Positions 34,493 to 43,506 of a stretch of 44,719 nucleotides of DNA are shown in pieces (the first letter of the stretch is position 1; every line of letters begins with the position of its first letter). The notes beneath the pieces are model-generated. The model worked only from the letters and a program-made list of their open reading frames with translations, was not told the DNA's origin and did no database searches. A program made the translations under genes and the position numbers. The stretch is taken from positions 1-44,719 of the forward strand of contig NZ_JARGEL010000019.1 in the NCBI RefSeq assembly GCF_029211265.1. Direction: 5' to 3'. Origin of the DNA: Extensimonas soli. GTDB lineage: Bacteria > Pseudomonadota > Gammaproteobacteria > Burkholderiales > Burkholderiaceae_C.

Positions 34493-34986
34493 CACACTGC
34501 CTCCACATTGGCCAAGGATTCGGCGAGCAGCTGTTCGAGCCGCTCGGGCGTCACGCGCGCGTGCAGTTTTGCGCCGATCTGCACCGCCGGCGAGGATGCG
34601 CACAGGCCCAGGCAATAGACTGGCTCCAGCGTCACCGCGCCGTCCGCGCGCGTGCCGTGGCGTGCGCAGCCGAGCACGCGCTCGGCGTGCGCGAGCAGCT
34701 CTTCGGCGCCGCAGGCCTGGCAGGCTTCGGCGCGGCAGACCTGCACCACCTGCCGCCCCGGCGGTTCGCTGCGAAAGAAGTGGTAGTAGCTGATCACGCC
34801 ATGCACCTCGGCCCGCGAGAGATCGAGCGCGCGCGCAATCATGGGCACTGCCTCGCTCGGCACATAGCCAAGCGCATCCTGCACGGCGTGCAGCAGCGGC
34901 AGCAGCGCGCCGGGCTGGTCGCGGTGCGCGGCGATCGCCTCGGAGACTTTGCCCAGATCGGGTGCGGAACGGGGTATGGGATTCAT
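34492..34986 (-). CDS. fdsG: NAD-dependent formate dehydrogenase gamma subunit FdsG
   Basis: 164 residues, NuoE-like thioredoxin-fold [2Fe-2S] protein. The helical N-terminus (LLPLLHAVQDALGYVP, ARALDLSRAEVHGVISYYHFF) is typical. The four cluster Cys are in VCRAEACQACG and YCLGLCASSP. It is the first fds gene, 39 bp after the MFS transporter gene. Confidence 0.94.
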   Translation of the reverse strand: MNPIPRSAPDLGKVSEAIAAHRDQPGALLPLLHAVQDALGYVPSEAVPMIARALDLSRAEVHGVISYYHFFRSEPPGRQVVQVCRAEACQACGAEELLAHAERVLGCARHGTRADGAVTLEPVYCLGLCASSPAVQIGAKLHARVTPERLEQLLAESLANVEAV

Positions 34987-35025
34987 GGCGTGCGCGGGCT
35001 CATGGTGGAATGCCGGAAACGGCGC

Positions 35026-36699
35026 TCAATGAAAGAATTGGCTCGCGCTCAAGAGCGTGCGGTACACGCCCCAGGCGAGCGGGATGCCAACCGCGATCCA
35101 GGCTGCCCACACCAAGGCGGGGTTGCTGGGGTGGTAGGACGCAAGGCTCGCGCCGACTTCGCTGGCTTCGGCGCGCTCGTGCGCCAGGCGTTTTTCTTCG
35201 GCGAGCTCGGCCTCGGTCATGAAGTGCTTGTCTGCCACCGGGCGGATCATCAGGTTGCAAAGCAGGCCGATCACCAGCATGCCGACCAGGATGTACATGG
35301 TCTGGTTGTAAACCTGTTCACGGGGGATTCCCAGGCCGAGCTGATAGTCGCGCATGTAATTCACCACCACAGGCCCGAGAATCCCTGCGGTGGACCATGC
35401 AGTCAGCAAACGACCGTGGATCGCCCCGACCATCTGCGTGCCAAAAAGGTCCGCCAGGTAAGCCGGCACGGTGGCGAAGCCCCCGCCGTACATGCTCAGG
35501 ATGATGCAAAAAGCAGCCACGAACATCAGTTTGTTACCCGCGGCTGCGCTGATCGGGACGCTGAAATACAGCAGGCCACCGAGGATGAAGAAAATCGAGT
35601 AGGTCATCTTGCGTCCGAGCTTGTCTGACAGACTGGCCCAGAAAAAACGGCCCACGATGTTGAACAGGCTCAGCAGCGCGGCAAAGCCTGCGGCCACGCC
35701 GGCGATGGCCGTCAGTTGGGCCTTGTCCAGTTCGCTGAATTTGGCAGGAACGCCGATCAGGCTGCCGCCGAACACCTCCTGCAGCATCGGGCTGGCCATG
35801 CCGATCACGCCGATACCTGCCGACACATTCATGCACAGCACCATCCACACCAGCCAGAACTGCGGAATGCCCCACACTTTTTTCACGTGCACATGGCCCT
35901 GCGTGATCATGGCATTCGTCTGCCCTTGCGCGGGCGGTGTCCAGCCCTCGGGTTTCCAGCCCTGCGCCGGAATCCGATAGCCGAAAGCTCCGATCAGCAT
36001 GGCGATGGTGTAGACCACGCCCATGACGACGAAGGTCTCCCACACGCCTACGCTGGTTGGTGTGGCGAAATGCTTCATCAGCTCTGCCGCCAGCGGCGAA
36101 CCGATCATGGCACCGCCGCCAAAACCCATGATGGCCATGCCGGTGGCCATGCCCCGTTTGTCGGGAAACCACTTGATCAATGTGCTCACCGGTGAGATGT
36201 AGCCGAGGCCCAGACCGATGCCGCCGATGATGCCCGAGCCGAGAATCATCATCCAGAATTGGTGCAGGTACACGCCCAGGGCCGAGAACAGCATGCCGCC
36301 GCCCCAGCAAAGCGCCGCGATCACGCCCACTTTGCGTGGCCCCACGCGCTCGAGCCAGCCGCCCCAGATGGCGGCCGAGAGACCGAGAAAGACGAAAAAC
36401 AGCGTATACATCCAACCCAGCGTTGAAATCGGCCAGTCGCAGCTGGTAGTAAACAGCTGCGCGACAAAGCCCACGTCGGGGCCGCACTTGATGGATTCCT
36501 TGATGCCCAGCGCCCTGGACAAGGGCAGCCAGAACACCGAAAAGCCATAGGCCATGCCGATGCACAGGTGAATGGCCAATGCTGCGGGCGGCACCAGCCA
36601 ACGGTTGAAGCCGGGCGCGGCGACGATGCGCTCTTTGGACAGAATGCCGCCCTTTGAGGGATGCGGGGCAAGTGCCCCTGGGCTGAGTGTCGTGGACAT
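35026..36699 (-). CDS. Oxalate/formate antiporter-family MFS transporter (OFA)
   Basis: 557 residues with about 12-14 hydrophobic helices. The N-terminal FNRWLVPPAALAIHLCIGMAYGFSVFWLPLSRALG is typical of the large OFA-type transporters of beta-proteobacteria. GIGLGLGYISPVSTLIKWFPDKRGMATGMAIMGFGGG is the MFS signature loop. It opens the same operon as the fds genes, so formate, oxalate or a related monocarboxylate is the likely cargo. An AAAGGAA site precedes the chosen ATG. Confidence 0.9.
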   Translation of the reverse strand: MSTTLSPGALAPHPSKGGILSKERIVAAPGFNRWLVPPAALAIHLCIGMAYGFSVFWLPLSRALGIKESIKCGPDVGFVAQLFTTSCDWPISTLGWMYTLFFVFLGLSAAIWGGWLERVGPRKVGVIAALCWGGGMLFSALGVYLHQFWMMILGSGIIGGIGLGLGYISPVSTLIKWFPDKRGMATGMAIMGFGGGAMIGSPLAAELMKHFATPTSVGVWETFVVMGVVYTIAMLIGAFGYRIPAQGWKPEGWTPPAQGQTNAMITQGHVHVKKVWGIPQFWLVWMVLCMNVSAGIGVIGMASPMLQEVFGGSLIGVPAKFSELDKAQLTAIAGVAAGFAALLSLFNIVGRFFWASLSDKLGRKMTYSIFFILGGLLYFSVPISAAAGNKLMFVAAFCIILSMYGGGFATVPAYLADLFGTQMVGAIHGRLLTAWSTAGILGPVVVNYMRDYQLGLGIPREQVYNQTMYILVGMLVIGLLCNLMIRPVADKHFMTEAELAEEKRLAHERAEASEVGASLASYHPSNPALVWAAWIAVGIPLAWGVYRTLLSASQFFH

Positions 36700-36782
36700 T
36701 GGGTTTCCTTTGGTGTGAGTTTGTCTTTGCATGGAAAATGGAGCCATCGTAGCCATGTTTTGCGAGCTCTCAGATCATCGCC

Positions 36783-37014
36783 GGACTTTTTCAAGCCCGT
36801 ATTGCGCGACCCGTCCTTTCAGGCCGTGCTGTCGCAATTGCCGGGCTACGACCCCGCCTGCGCAGGGGCCGTCATGCCGCTCGCGCAGGCCTATCCGGCG
36901 CTCGGTGAGGCGCGCCGCCGCGCGTCTGGGCGCCGCATGGCAGGCGAAGGGCTGAAGCCGCGCAGTCAAGTCCACGAACATCCAGCCGAACGTCCATCCA
37001 TAGAGGAGGTCTGA
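36783..37014 (+). pseudogene. Remnant of a substrate-binding (PBP-type) transcriptional regulator
   Basis: One frame reads FFKPVLRDPSFQAVLSQLPGYD, then CAGAVMPLAQAYPAL. This matches the C-terminal end of HTH regulators with a molybdate-type substrate-binding domain, which usually close with a PGYD...G.V...A..FP-like segment. There is no HTH and no start; the sequence begins abruptly about 84 bp from the OFA start codon. The frame runs on to TGA at 37012-37014, just before msrA. I infer that most of a divergent regulator gene of the formate operon has been deleted. The region also holds the promoter zone of the OFA-fds operon and the AGGAGG ribosome site of msrA. Confidence 0.5.
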
Positions 37015-37551
37015 ATGAACACTGAAGCTCTCGTGCTCGCCGGAGGTTGCTTCTGGTGCACCGAGGCGGTTTTTCAGCGTGTGCGTGGCGTTTTTGCGGT
37101 GCAAAGCGGCTACTGCAACGGCCACGTGCCGCAGCCGAGCTACGAGCAGGTCTGCGCGGGCACGACCGGGCATGCCGAGGCCGTGCGCGTCACGTTCGAC
37201 GCGGCGCAGATCGATGTGCGTGAAATTTTGCAAATCTTTTTCGCCACGCACGACCCCACTACGCCCAACCGCCAGGGCAACGACGTGGGGCCGCAGTACC
37301 GCAGCGGGATTTATTACGAACGCCCCGAGCACGGCGAGGCCGCGCGCGCCTTGATCCGTGAGCTCGAGGCGCAGCGCGTGTTCGGTGCGCCCATCGTCAC
37401 CGAGGTTCAGCCTTTGACCGCTTTCTGGCCCGCCGAGGATTACCATCGCGACTATTTCGCGCGCCATCCGCAGCAAGGCTATTGCGCCTTCGTCATCGCG
37501 CCCAAGCTGGAAAAATTCCGCAAGACCTTTGCGCAGTATCTGAAACCGTGA
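37015..37551 (+). CDS. msrA: Peptide-methionine (S)-S-oxide reductase MsrA
   Basis: 178 residues. It repairs S-sulfoxide of methionine. The catalytic motif GGCFWCTEAVF has the nucleophilic Cys12. GHAEAVRVTFD, THDPTTPNRQGNDVGPQYRS and FWPAEDYHRDYF are family blocks. An AGGAGG ribosome site precedes the ATG. It is the cytoplasmic form without signal peptide. Confidence 0.97.
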   Translation: MNTEALVLAGGCFWCTEAVFQRVRGVFAVQSGYCNGHVPQPSYEQVCAGTTGHAEAVRVTFDAAQIDVREILQIFFATHDPTTPNRQGNDVGPQYRSGIYYERPEHGEAARALIRELEAQRVFGAPIVTEVQPLTAFWPAEDYHRDYFARHPQQGYCAFVIAPKLEKFRKTFAQYLKP

Positions 37552-37631
37552 GGACCGTGCCGACGACAGGCCGGCCAGGCGTTCAGGCGCCAGCGTGGCG
37601 CCGTTTTCCCATCCAAAAAGAGGAGACAGCC

Positions 37632-38429
37632 ATGCATGAAGTGATGGAACAAACCGTGGACACCATACGCTGGAGCGTCGCGCACGGCATCGGGCGCATC
37701 GTGTTCGACCGCAGCGACGGCCCGCACACGCTCGCGCTCGCGGCCACGGCGGCGCTGGCGCGGGCGGTGGACGAGGTGGCCGCAGCGCGGCCGCGCGTGG
37801 TCTTGCTCAGCGGCAGCGGCGGGCTGTTCAGCGCCGGTGGCAATATCGCCGAGATGCGCGCGCATGCCGAGACGCTGGAGTCCTACCTGCGCGCGCTCGT
37901 GGACATTGCGCACCCCGCGCTCATGCGCCTGTCGCAGCTGCCCGTGCCCGTGGTCACGGCGATCAACGGCCCGGTCGGCGGCGGCGGCGTGGGCTGGGCG
38001 CTGTGCGGCGATTTTGCGCTGGCGGCCGCGTCCATGAAATTGCGCACGGGCTACGTGGCGCTGGGCCTGTCGCCCGACATGGGTGCGTCCTATTTCGTCA
38101 CGCGCCGCGTGGGCTCGCTGCGCGCACGCCAGCTGTTCATGCTCAGCGACGCGCTGGACGCGCGCCAATGCCTTGCAATGGGTTTGGTCGATGAAGTCGT
38201 GCCGGATGCCGAACTGGCACCACGCGCCGAGGCTTTGTGCGCGCGCCTTGCGCATGCGCCCAGCGGGTCGCTGGCCAAGATCAAGCACCTGTGCGAAGGC
38301 GCGATGCAGCGCGGCCTGCAGGCGCAGATGGCGCTTGAGCAGGCGCTTCTGCAGGAGTGCACGCGCGGCCAGGACGCGCGCGAGGGGCTGCACGCCTTTG
38401 TCGAAAAGCGCGCGCCGCGCTTTCATTGA
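37632..38429 (+). CDS. Enoyl-CoA hydratase/isomerase family protein
   Basis: 265 residues with the crotonase fold. The oxyanion-hole segments are SGSGGLFSAGGNIAEM and NGPVGGGGVGWALCGDFALAA, followed by GLSPDMGASYFVTRRVG, where the catalytic Glu of true hydratases is replaced by Asp or absent. An isomerase or hydratase on another substrate is therefore possible. An AGGAGA site precedes the ATG. It lies 80 bp after msrA. Confidence 0.87.
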   Translation: MHEVMEQTVDTIRWSVAHGIGRIVFDRSDGPHTLALAATAALARAVDEVAAARPRVVLLSGSGGLFSAGGNIAEMRAHAETLESYLRALVDIAHPALMRLSQLPVPVVTAINGPVGGGGVGWALCGDFALAAASMKLRTGYVALGLSPDMGASYFVTRRVGSLRARQLFMLSDALDARQCLAMGLVDEVVPDAELAPRAEALCARLAHAPSGSLAKIKHLCEGAMQRGLQAQMALEQALLQECTRGQDAREGLHAFVEKRAPRFH

Positions 38430-38444
38430 TGCGAAATACGAAGC

Positions 38445-38948
38445 GTGATCGAAGCCGTGCACAAACTGCGCAACCCCTCCCCACTGAGCGTGCCACGGCG
38501 TGGCTGGGAGAGTGTGCGCCGCGCTGCGCTCGCATGGCTGCTGCTGGCCCTGGTGCTCGTGCCCACCGTGGGGCAGCTGCACAAGGTGCTGCACTTTGCG
38601 CCGCACGCCGGGCAGGGGCGCGCTGTGGCGGCGCTGCACGCACACGGGCTCGATGCGCGCGGCGCTGTCGCGGGGGCGGCTGGAGCTGACGCGAAGAGTG
38701 AGATTTCGCCCGGCGCAGCCGCCGCCTCCGAAGAAGACTTTTCCCAAGGACTGCGGCGCCTGCTGCCGCAGCACACGGCGGCCGACTGCGAGCTGCTCGA
38801 CCAGCTCGCGCTCGGGCAGGCGCTGCACGCCGCCGCGCTCGTCCTGCCCGCGGCGCTGCCGCCCGGTGCTCCTGCCGCACGGCCCCTCGTCGGGCGCGTG
38901 GTGCGGCACGTCGCAGCGTTTCGCGCACGCGCTCCGCCGACACGCTGA
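38445..38948 (+). CDS. Hypothetical membrane-anchored protein upstream of a TonB receptor
   Basis: 167 residues from a GTG start. One hydrophobic helix (ALAWLLLALVLVPTVGQLHKVLHF) is followed by His-containing and acidic stretches and a conserved-looking DCELLDQLALGQALHAAAL segment. Similar small proteins often precede zinc- or copper-related TonB receptors in this group, and the HKVLHFAPH and LHAHG histidines could bind metal. The exact family is not recognised (possibly DUF2946-like). The start and the identity are uncertain, but the codon use and position support a real gene. Confidence 0.6.
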   Translation: MIEAVHKLRNPSPLSVPRRGWESVRRAALAWLLLALVLVPTVGQLHKVLHFAPHAGQGRAVAALHAHGLDARGAVAGAAGADAKSEISPGAAAASEEDFSQGLRRLLPQHTAADCELLDQLALGQALHAAALVLPAALPPGAPAARPLVGRVVRHVAAFRARAPPTR

Positions 38949-39103
38949 AAGCTCCTTCTTTCATAGCTGCTAGTGCTTTTCTGATAAGCGCTAGCGGCTG
39001 ATTTCATTCATATTTCAGCAACGCTCTCGTGCGCTGGCCTTGGCCCGCATGGGCAGGGTGGCGTGCGCCGCCCCGGCGTTCTGTGTTTCCAAGATTCGAT
39101 CCC

Positions 39104-41251
39104 ATGAAATCCTCTCAAAAAACTTCTGCCACTTTGGCGCGGCGTCCCGTGGCGCTGGCGGTGGGGCTGCTGCTGGCGAGCGTCGGTCTGGCCCATGCGC
39201 AAAGCGTTCCGTCCGCCGCTGCGCCAGCCTCCGCTCCAGCGGCTGCGAATCCTGCGGCGACCACCTCCACGGCCACGCCCGCCGCCACGCCCGCCGCCGA
39301 GGCGCCCACGCTCGCCACCGTCACCGTGTCCGCCAGCGGCCTGCAGCTGGGCGGCAGCGACATGGGCGCACCCCTGGCCGTGCTCGAAGGCGACGAGCTC
39401 GTGCAGCGGCGCGCCGCGACGCTGGGCGACACGCTGGACGGCATGCCGGGCATCAGCGCGAGCCACTTCGGCGCGGGCGCGAGCCGCCCCATCATCCGCG
39501 GCATGGACGGCCCGCGCGTGAAGATATTGAGCGACGGCGCCGAGCTGCAGGACGCCTCCACCGTAAGCCCCGACCACGCCGTCGCGTCCTCCCCCTTGCT
39601 CGCGCGCCAGATCGAGGTGCTGCGCGGCCCTTCGGCGCTGCTCTATGGCGGCGGTGCCGTGGGCGGCGTGGTCAACGTGCTCGACGACAAGGTGCCCACC
39701 GCCATCCCCGAAAAGGGCTATGCGGGCAGCGCCGAGCTGCGCGCGAGCAGCAGCGCGCGCGAAAAAGCCGGCGTGTTTGCGCTCACCGGCGGCACGGGGC
39801 ACCTCGCGCTGCACGTCGAAGGCGCGGCCAACGACGCGCAGGACTACCGCGCCGGCAGCGGCTGGTCGCAAGGCGCGCGCGTGCCCGGCAGCTACCAGCG
39901 CGGCGACACAGGCAGCGTGGGCCTGTCGTGGATCGACACCGACGGCTACCTCGGCGCGGCCTACACGCGCCAGACGGCCAAATATGGCTTGCCGGGCGAC
40001 GACGCGGCGCACGCAGGCTGCGGCGCCGAGGGCAACCGGCTGGTCTGCCCCGCCGACGCAGCGCCCGCGCAAGCCGCGAGCGACGCCACCGCGCCCATGG
40101 TCGATCTGCTCAGCGAACGCTGGGACTTGCGCGGCGAGCTGCGCAACCCGTTTGCCGGCATCGCCGCCGTGCGCCTGCGCAGCGGCCTCACGCGCTACCG
40201 GCACAGCGAGATCGAGGACGGCGCGGTCGGCACCACCTTCAACAACCGGGCCTACGACAGCCGCATCGAGCTCGAACACCTGCCGATCGCGGGCTGGCGC
40301 GGCCTCGTGGGCCTGCAGCTCGGGCAGCGCAAGTTCCGCGCCGACGGCGAGGAGTCGTACATACAGCCCACGGCCACGCACAAAGTGGGCCTGTTCGCGC
40401 TCGAGGAATACCAATGGCGCGACTGGCGCTTCGAAGCCGCGTTGCGCCACGACCGCCAGAGCGTGGAGGCGCAAAGCAGCGGCAGCGAACGCGATCACCA
40501 CGGCACTTCGGCCTCGCTCGGCGCGTTGTGGAAGTTCACGCCCGGCTACGCCCTGGGCGCCTCGTTCACGCGCGCCGTGCGCCTGCCCACGGCCGAAGAG
40601 CTCTACGCCCAGGGCCTGCACCTGGCCACACGCACCTACGAGCGCGGCAACGCCGATCTGCGCGCCGAGACGGCGCAAAACATCGACCTGAGCCTGCGCA
40701 AGACGGCCGGCGACACCAGCTTCGAGCTCAGCGTGTTCCGCAACCATATCGCCAACTACATCTACGGCCGCACCGTCGATGAGCTCGGCGGCCTGCAGCT
40801 GCTGCAATACAGCCAGCAGGACGCCACCTTCACCGGCTTCGAAGGCCAGGTGCACCAGCGCCTCACACGGCACCTGGGCCTCACGCTGCGCGGCGACGCG
40901 GTGCGCGCGCACCTGAACGATGGCAGCCGCGTGCCCCGCATGCCCGCTGCGCGCGCGGGGCTGCGCCTGGACGGCAGCTGGGGCCCGTGGCAGGGCTACA
41001 CCGAATGGCTGCAGGTGGTGCGCCAGGATCGCACCGCCGCGTTCGAAACGCCCACGCCCGGCTACGGCATGCTGAACGTGGGCCTGAGCTACGGCGGCAC
41101 CTCGAGCGGCGCGCTCGGGCAGCGCTGGCAGCTCTACCTCAAGGCCAATAACCTGAACAACCGCCTGGCCTACGCGAGCACCTCGTTCATCAAGACCGCC
41201 GCGCCGCTCATGGGGCGCGACATCACGCTGGGCCTGCGCGTGGAGTTTTGA
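39104..41251 (+). CDS. TonB-dependent outer-membrane receptor (ZnuD-like)
   Basis: 715 residues. The signal peptide is MKSSQKTSATLARRPVALAV...GLAHAQ, followed by an Ala/Pro/Thr linker, a TonB-box-like TLATVTVSASG, a plug domain (GDTLDGMPGISASHFGAGAS, IRGMDGPRVKILSDGAELQDAS, VLRGPSALLYGGGAVGGVVNVLDD) and a beta-barrel ending in LGLRVEF with terminal Phe. The plug wording and the paired small upstream gene resemble zinc receptors of the ZnuD type, so zinc is the best guess; the metal-binding residues are not established here. The 155-bp upstream region shows no clear Zur or Fur box. Confidence 0.88.
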   Translation: MKSSQKTSATLARRPVALAVGLLLASVGLAHAQSVPSAAAPASAPAAANPAATTSTATPAATPAAEAPTLATVTVSASGLQLGGSDMGAPLAVLEGDELVQRRAATLGDTLDGMPGISASHFGAGASRPIIRGMDGPRVKILSDGAELQDASTVSPDHAVASSPLLARQIEVLRGPSALLYGGGAVGGVVNVLDDKVPTAIPEKGYAGSAELRASSSAREKAGVFALTGGTGHLALHVEGAANDAQDYRAGSGWSQGARVPGSYQRGDTGSVGLSWIDTDGYLGAAYTRQTAKYGLPGDDAAHAGCGAEGNRLVCPADAAPAQAASDATAPMVDLLSERWDLRGELRNPFAGIAAVRLRSGLTRYRHSEIEDGAVGTTFNNRAYDSRIELEHLPIAGWRGLVGLQLGQRKFRADGEESYIQPTATHKVGLFALEEYQWRDWRFEAALRHDRQSVEAQSSGSERDHHGTSASLGALWKFTPGYALGASFTRAVRLPTAEELYAQGLHLATRTYERGNADLRAETAQNIDLSLRKTAGDTSFELSVFRNHIANYIYGRTVDELGGLQLLQYSQQDATFTGFEGQVHQRLTRHLGLTLRGDAVRAHLNDGSRVPRMPAARAGLRLDGSWGPWQGYTEWLQVVRQDRTAAFETPTPGYGMLNVGLSYGGTSSGALGQRWQLYLKANNLNNRLAYASTSFIKTAAPLMGRDITLGLRVEF

Positions 41252-41316
41252 GACCGACTCGGGAGTTTGACTTCGGTACTTTGCATCACCACGCACGCCC
41301 CCTATACTGGCGCGCC

Positions 41317-41829
41317 ATGAAACACACTGGATCGATCACGCGAGGGGCGTTTGTGGTGCTGCTGCTCGCGCTGTGCGCGGCCTGCGGTACCCGGCCGGTT
41401 TATGAGGACGAGGAGTTCAAAAAGGACGCCCCGTACCAGAGAAGCTACGCCACCGGCGAGCAGGAGGCTTGCGACGCGGCGCAGCGCGCCCTGCTGAGCC
41501 AGGGCTACCGCATCGATGAGGCGAAAGACACGAACATCCATGCGCACAAGGAGTTCCAGCCCGAGGAGGAACTCAACGCCGTGCTCGACTTCCACGTGAT
41601 CTGCAAGACCTCGAGCAAAGGCGCGACGGTGTTCGTGAACGCCATCGAAACCCGCTACAAGCTCAAGAAAGTCTCGGGCGGCGCCAGCGTGAGCGTGGCC
41701 GGCGGCGGCATCTCGCTGCCCTGGAGCAAGAGTGCCGACTCGCTCGTCAAAGTCTCGAGCACCACGGTGACCGAGAAAAAGTTCTACAAGCAGTTTTTCG
41801 ACCTGGTCGGGACGCTCATCGACAAGTGA
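41317..41829 (+). CDS. DUF2242 lipoprotein
   Basis: 170 residues. The lipobox LCAAC puts the lipidated Cys near residue 23. GTRPVYEDEEFKKDAPYQRSY, CDAAQRALLSQGYRIDEAKDTNIHAHKEFQP and FVNAIETRYKLKKVSGGASVSVAGGGISLP fit the DUF2242 family of small envelope lipoproteins with unknown role. Confidence 0.85.
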   Translation: MKHTGSITRGAFVVLLLALCAACGTRPVYEDEEFKKDAPYQRSYATGEQEACDAAQRALLSQGYRIDEAKDTNIHAHKEFQPEEELNAVLDFHVICKTSSKGATVFVNAIETRYKLKKVSGGASVSVAGGGISLPWSKSADSLVKVSSTTVTEKKFYKQFFDLVGTLIDK

Positions 41830-41911
41830 GCACCAACGCGAGTGCCAAGGTGAGCGCCATGCCGCCCTCCGGAAGCACCACCGGCGGCAGTGACGCAGCA
41901 GATGCCGCCAC

Positions 41912-42559
41912 TCAAGGCGCGAGGCGCTCGCGCACCCAGGCGCCAGCCTCCTGCCGGTAGCGCAGCCGGTCGTGCAGGCGGCTCTTGCGGCCTTGCCAGA
42001 ATTCCCATTGCTCGGGCTTCAGGCAGTAGCCGCCCCAATGCGGCGGGCGCGGCGGGCGCAGCAAAAACTGCGCGCCGTAGCGCGCGGCATTGGCCAGCAG
42101 CAGGTTGCGGCCCGGGATCACCTGGCTTTGCGGACTCGCCCACGCGCCTATGCGCGAGTCCAGCGGACGGCTGTGGAAGTAGGCGTCGCTTTCTTCCTCT
42201 CCGACCTTCTCGACCACGCCCTCGATGCGCACCACGCGCTCGAGTTCGACCCAATGAAACTGCAGCGCCGCATACGGGTTGCCCGCAAGTTCGCGGCCCT
42301 TGCGGCTTTCATAGTTGGTAAACCACACGATGCCGCGCGCGTCGTAACCCTTGATCAGCACCACGCGCGTGCTCGGGCGCAAGTCGCTGCCCACGGTGGC
42401 CACCGTCATGGCGTTGGGTTCGGGCAGCTGGGCGTTCAGCGCCTCTTTGATCCACTGGTCGAACTGCAGCAGCGGATCGGCATGCGAGGCATCTTCACTA
42501 AGCTCTGCGCGTTCGTAGCTTTTGCGCAGGTCGGCAAGGGCGGCGGGGGTGTGCGTCAT
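41912..42559 (-). CDS. pdxH: Pyridoxamine 5'-phosphate oxidase PdxH
   Basis: 215 residues. An FMN-dependent oxidase that makes pyridoxal 5'-phosphate from PNP/PMP. Features are [65 protein letters not shown], the [19 protein letters not shown] loop, [19 protein letters not shown] and the C-terminal RLHDRLRY...WVRERLAP. The start at 42559 fits the family; the upstream open frame shows no homology. Confidence 0.96.
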   Translation of the reverse strand: MTHTPAALADLRKSYERAELSEDASHADPLLQFDQWIKEALNAQLPEPNAMTVATVGSDLRPSTRVVLIKGYDARGIVWFTNYESRKGRELAGNPYAALQFHWVELERVVRIEGVVEKVGEEESDAYFHSRPLDSRIGAWASPQSQVIPGRNLLLANAARYGAQFLLRPPRPPHWGGYCLKPEQWEFWQGRKSRLHDRLRYRQEAGAWVRERLAP

Positions 42560-42657
42560 GCCGGGGATTGTGCATCGTTCTGATGGGGCAGATGCCAAAG
42601 ATTGTGGGAGGTGTTGGGGCATTCATTGGGCGTGGATGCCAAATTTTGGTAAGTTTC

Positions 42658-42715
42658 GGATGCGGTGGTGCGTGGTGGGGTGGGATGTGCGCCCGCCCCA
42701 CGCCCCACCGCATCC
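42658..42715. repeat. Long imperfect hairpin in the pdxH upstream region
   Basis: GGATGCGGTGG at 42658 onward pairs with the complement CCACCGCATCC ending at 42715. The stem continues with few mismatches over about 23 bp and is G/T-rich on one arm and C-rich on the other. Short palindromes CCAAATTTTGG and CCAATAATTGG sit just outside it. It marks the start of the lower-GC block and may be a terminator or the trace of a mobile element. Confidence 0.5.
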
Positions 42716-42775
42716 CCCAATAATTGGAACCTGAATCCAATGATCCTGTTCACTGCTAAATCGGAGAGCACATTC

Positions 42776-43111
42776 ATGGAAACCGTATATCTTCCGCTGC
42801 AGTTGGCGCCCAAAAGCCTGTATCAGCCCATTCTGCCGAACTGGTCTTTCAACATGTTCAATGTGAACGCGGGTGTTTCCACGAACTCCGCTGTTGAACA
42901 AAAGGTACTGCAAAATGTGGGAAGTTATGGAAAACAAATTGGCCACCTGGCTGAAGCGCTTGAGGTCGTAATCGGCCAACTCAAACTTTTTGATGACAAG
43001 ACTCTCACACAAGACCAGAAGGATGCGATTCGCATTTTTCTTGGCGACGTGTCCACAGTCCGTCAGCTCAAGCCCGCAAATGTCGCACCACTGACGGCAG
43101 CAGAACAATGA
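42776..43111 (+). CDS. Hypothetical protein, no recognised family
   Basis: 111 residues from the ATG preceded by GGAGAG. There are no Cys, no signal peptide and no membrane helix. It has an N-terminal loop-rich stretch (METVYLPLQLAPKSLYQPIL), a Asn/Val-rich middle and a helical C-terminal half (NVGSYGKQIGHLAEALEVVIGQLKLF, LTQDQKDAIRIFLGDVSTVRQL). An in-frame ATG at 42740 is possible but has no ribosome site. The base composition is clearly lower in GC than in the neighbouring core genes, suggesting acquired DNA. The next small gene begins 7 bp downstream. Confidence 0.55.
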   Translation: METVYLPLQLAPKSLYQPILPNWSFNMFNVNAGVSTNSAVEQKVLQNVGSYGKQIGHLAEALEVVIGQLKLFDDKTLTQDQKDAIRIFLGDVSTVRQLKPANVAPLTAAEQ

Positions 43112-43118
43112 GAAACCG

Positions 43119-43397
43119 ATGATGACGTGGATCACCATCATCGTTCTTTCTGCAATCGTGGGGTTTTTGTGCTCGTCCTTCCTTGGCGGAGCCACCGCGT
43201 GGATTGCCTCGGCCCTGCTTCCTTGGCTGGGCGTGCTGGCCTGGGTGCTCTATCACGCCTACATCGTCCCCTATCAGGGCGGCGGTGCAAGCATGTGGCC
43301 CATTGCCCAATTATTCGCGGGCACCGTTGCGGCGGTTGTGGGGTTGGCAGCCCATGCCATTTTTCAGCGCAAAAGGCGGGTGGAGAGAACTTCTTGA
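43119..43397 (+). CDS. Small three-helix membrane protein
   Basis: 92 residues. Hydrophobic segments are at about 4-26 (ITIIVLSAIVGFLCSSFLGG), 28-47 (ASALLPWLGVLAWVLYHAYI) and 58-82 (WPIAQLFAGTVAAVVGLAAHAIF), followed by a basic tail KRKRRVERTS-like. It is linked to the preceding hypothetical gene (7-bp gap), and the two probably form a unit. No family recognised. Confidence 0.55.
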   Translation: MMTWITIIVLSAIVGFLCSSFLGGATAWIASALLPWLGVLAWVLYHAYIVPYQGGGASMWPIAQLFAGTVAAVVGLAAHAIFQRKRRVERTS

Positions 43398-43506
43398 AAA
43401 ATGCCCGTCAGGCAAGCTACTGCGGACGGGATTCTTGTTTTGCGCCGAGTGCAAGCGAAGGTCTTTGTGGTATTTGAATCCCTGCCTGCCACCTCACCGC
43501 CAACTG

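Noticed and set aside
38949-39103. Zur or Fur box upstream of the TonB receptor
   Set aside because: No convincing dyad of either type was visible in this interval, only a short AGCGCTAGC-type repeat.
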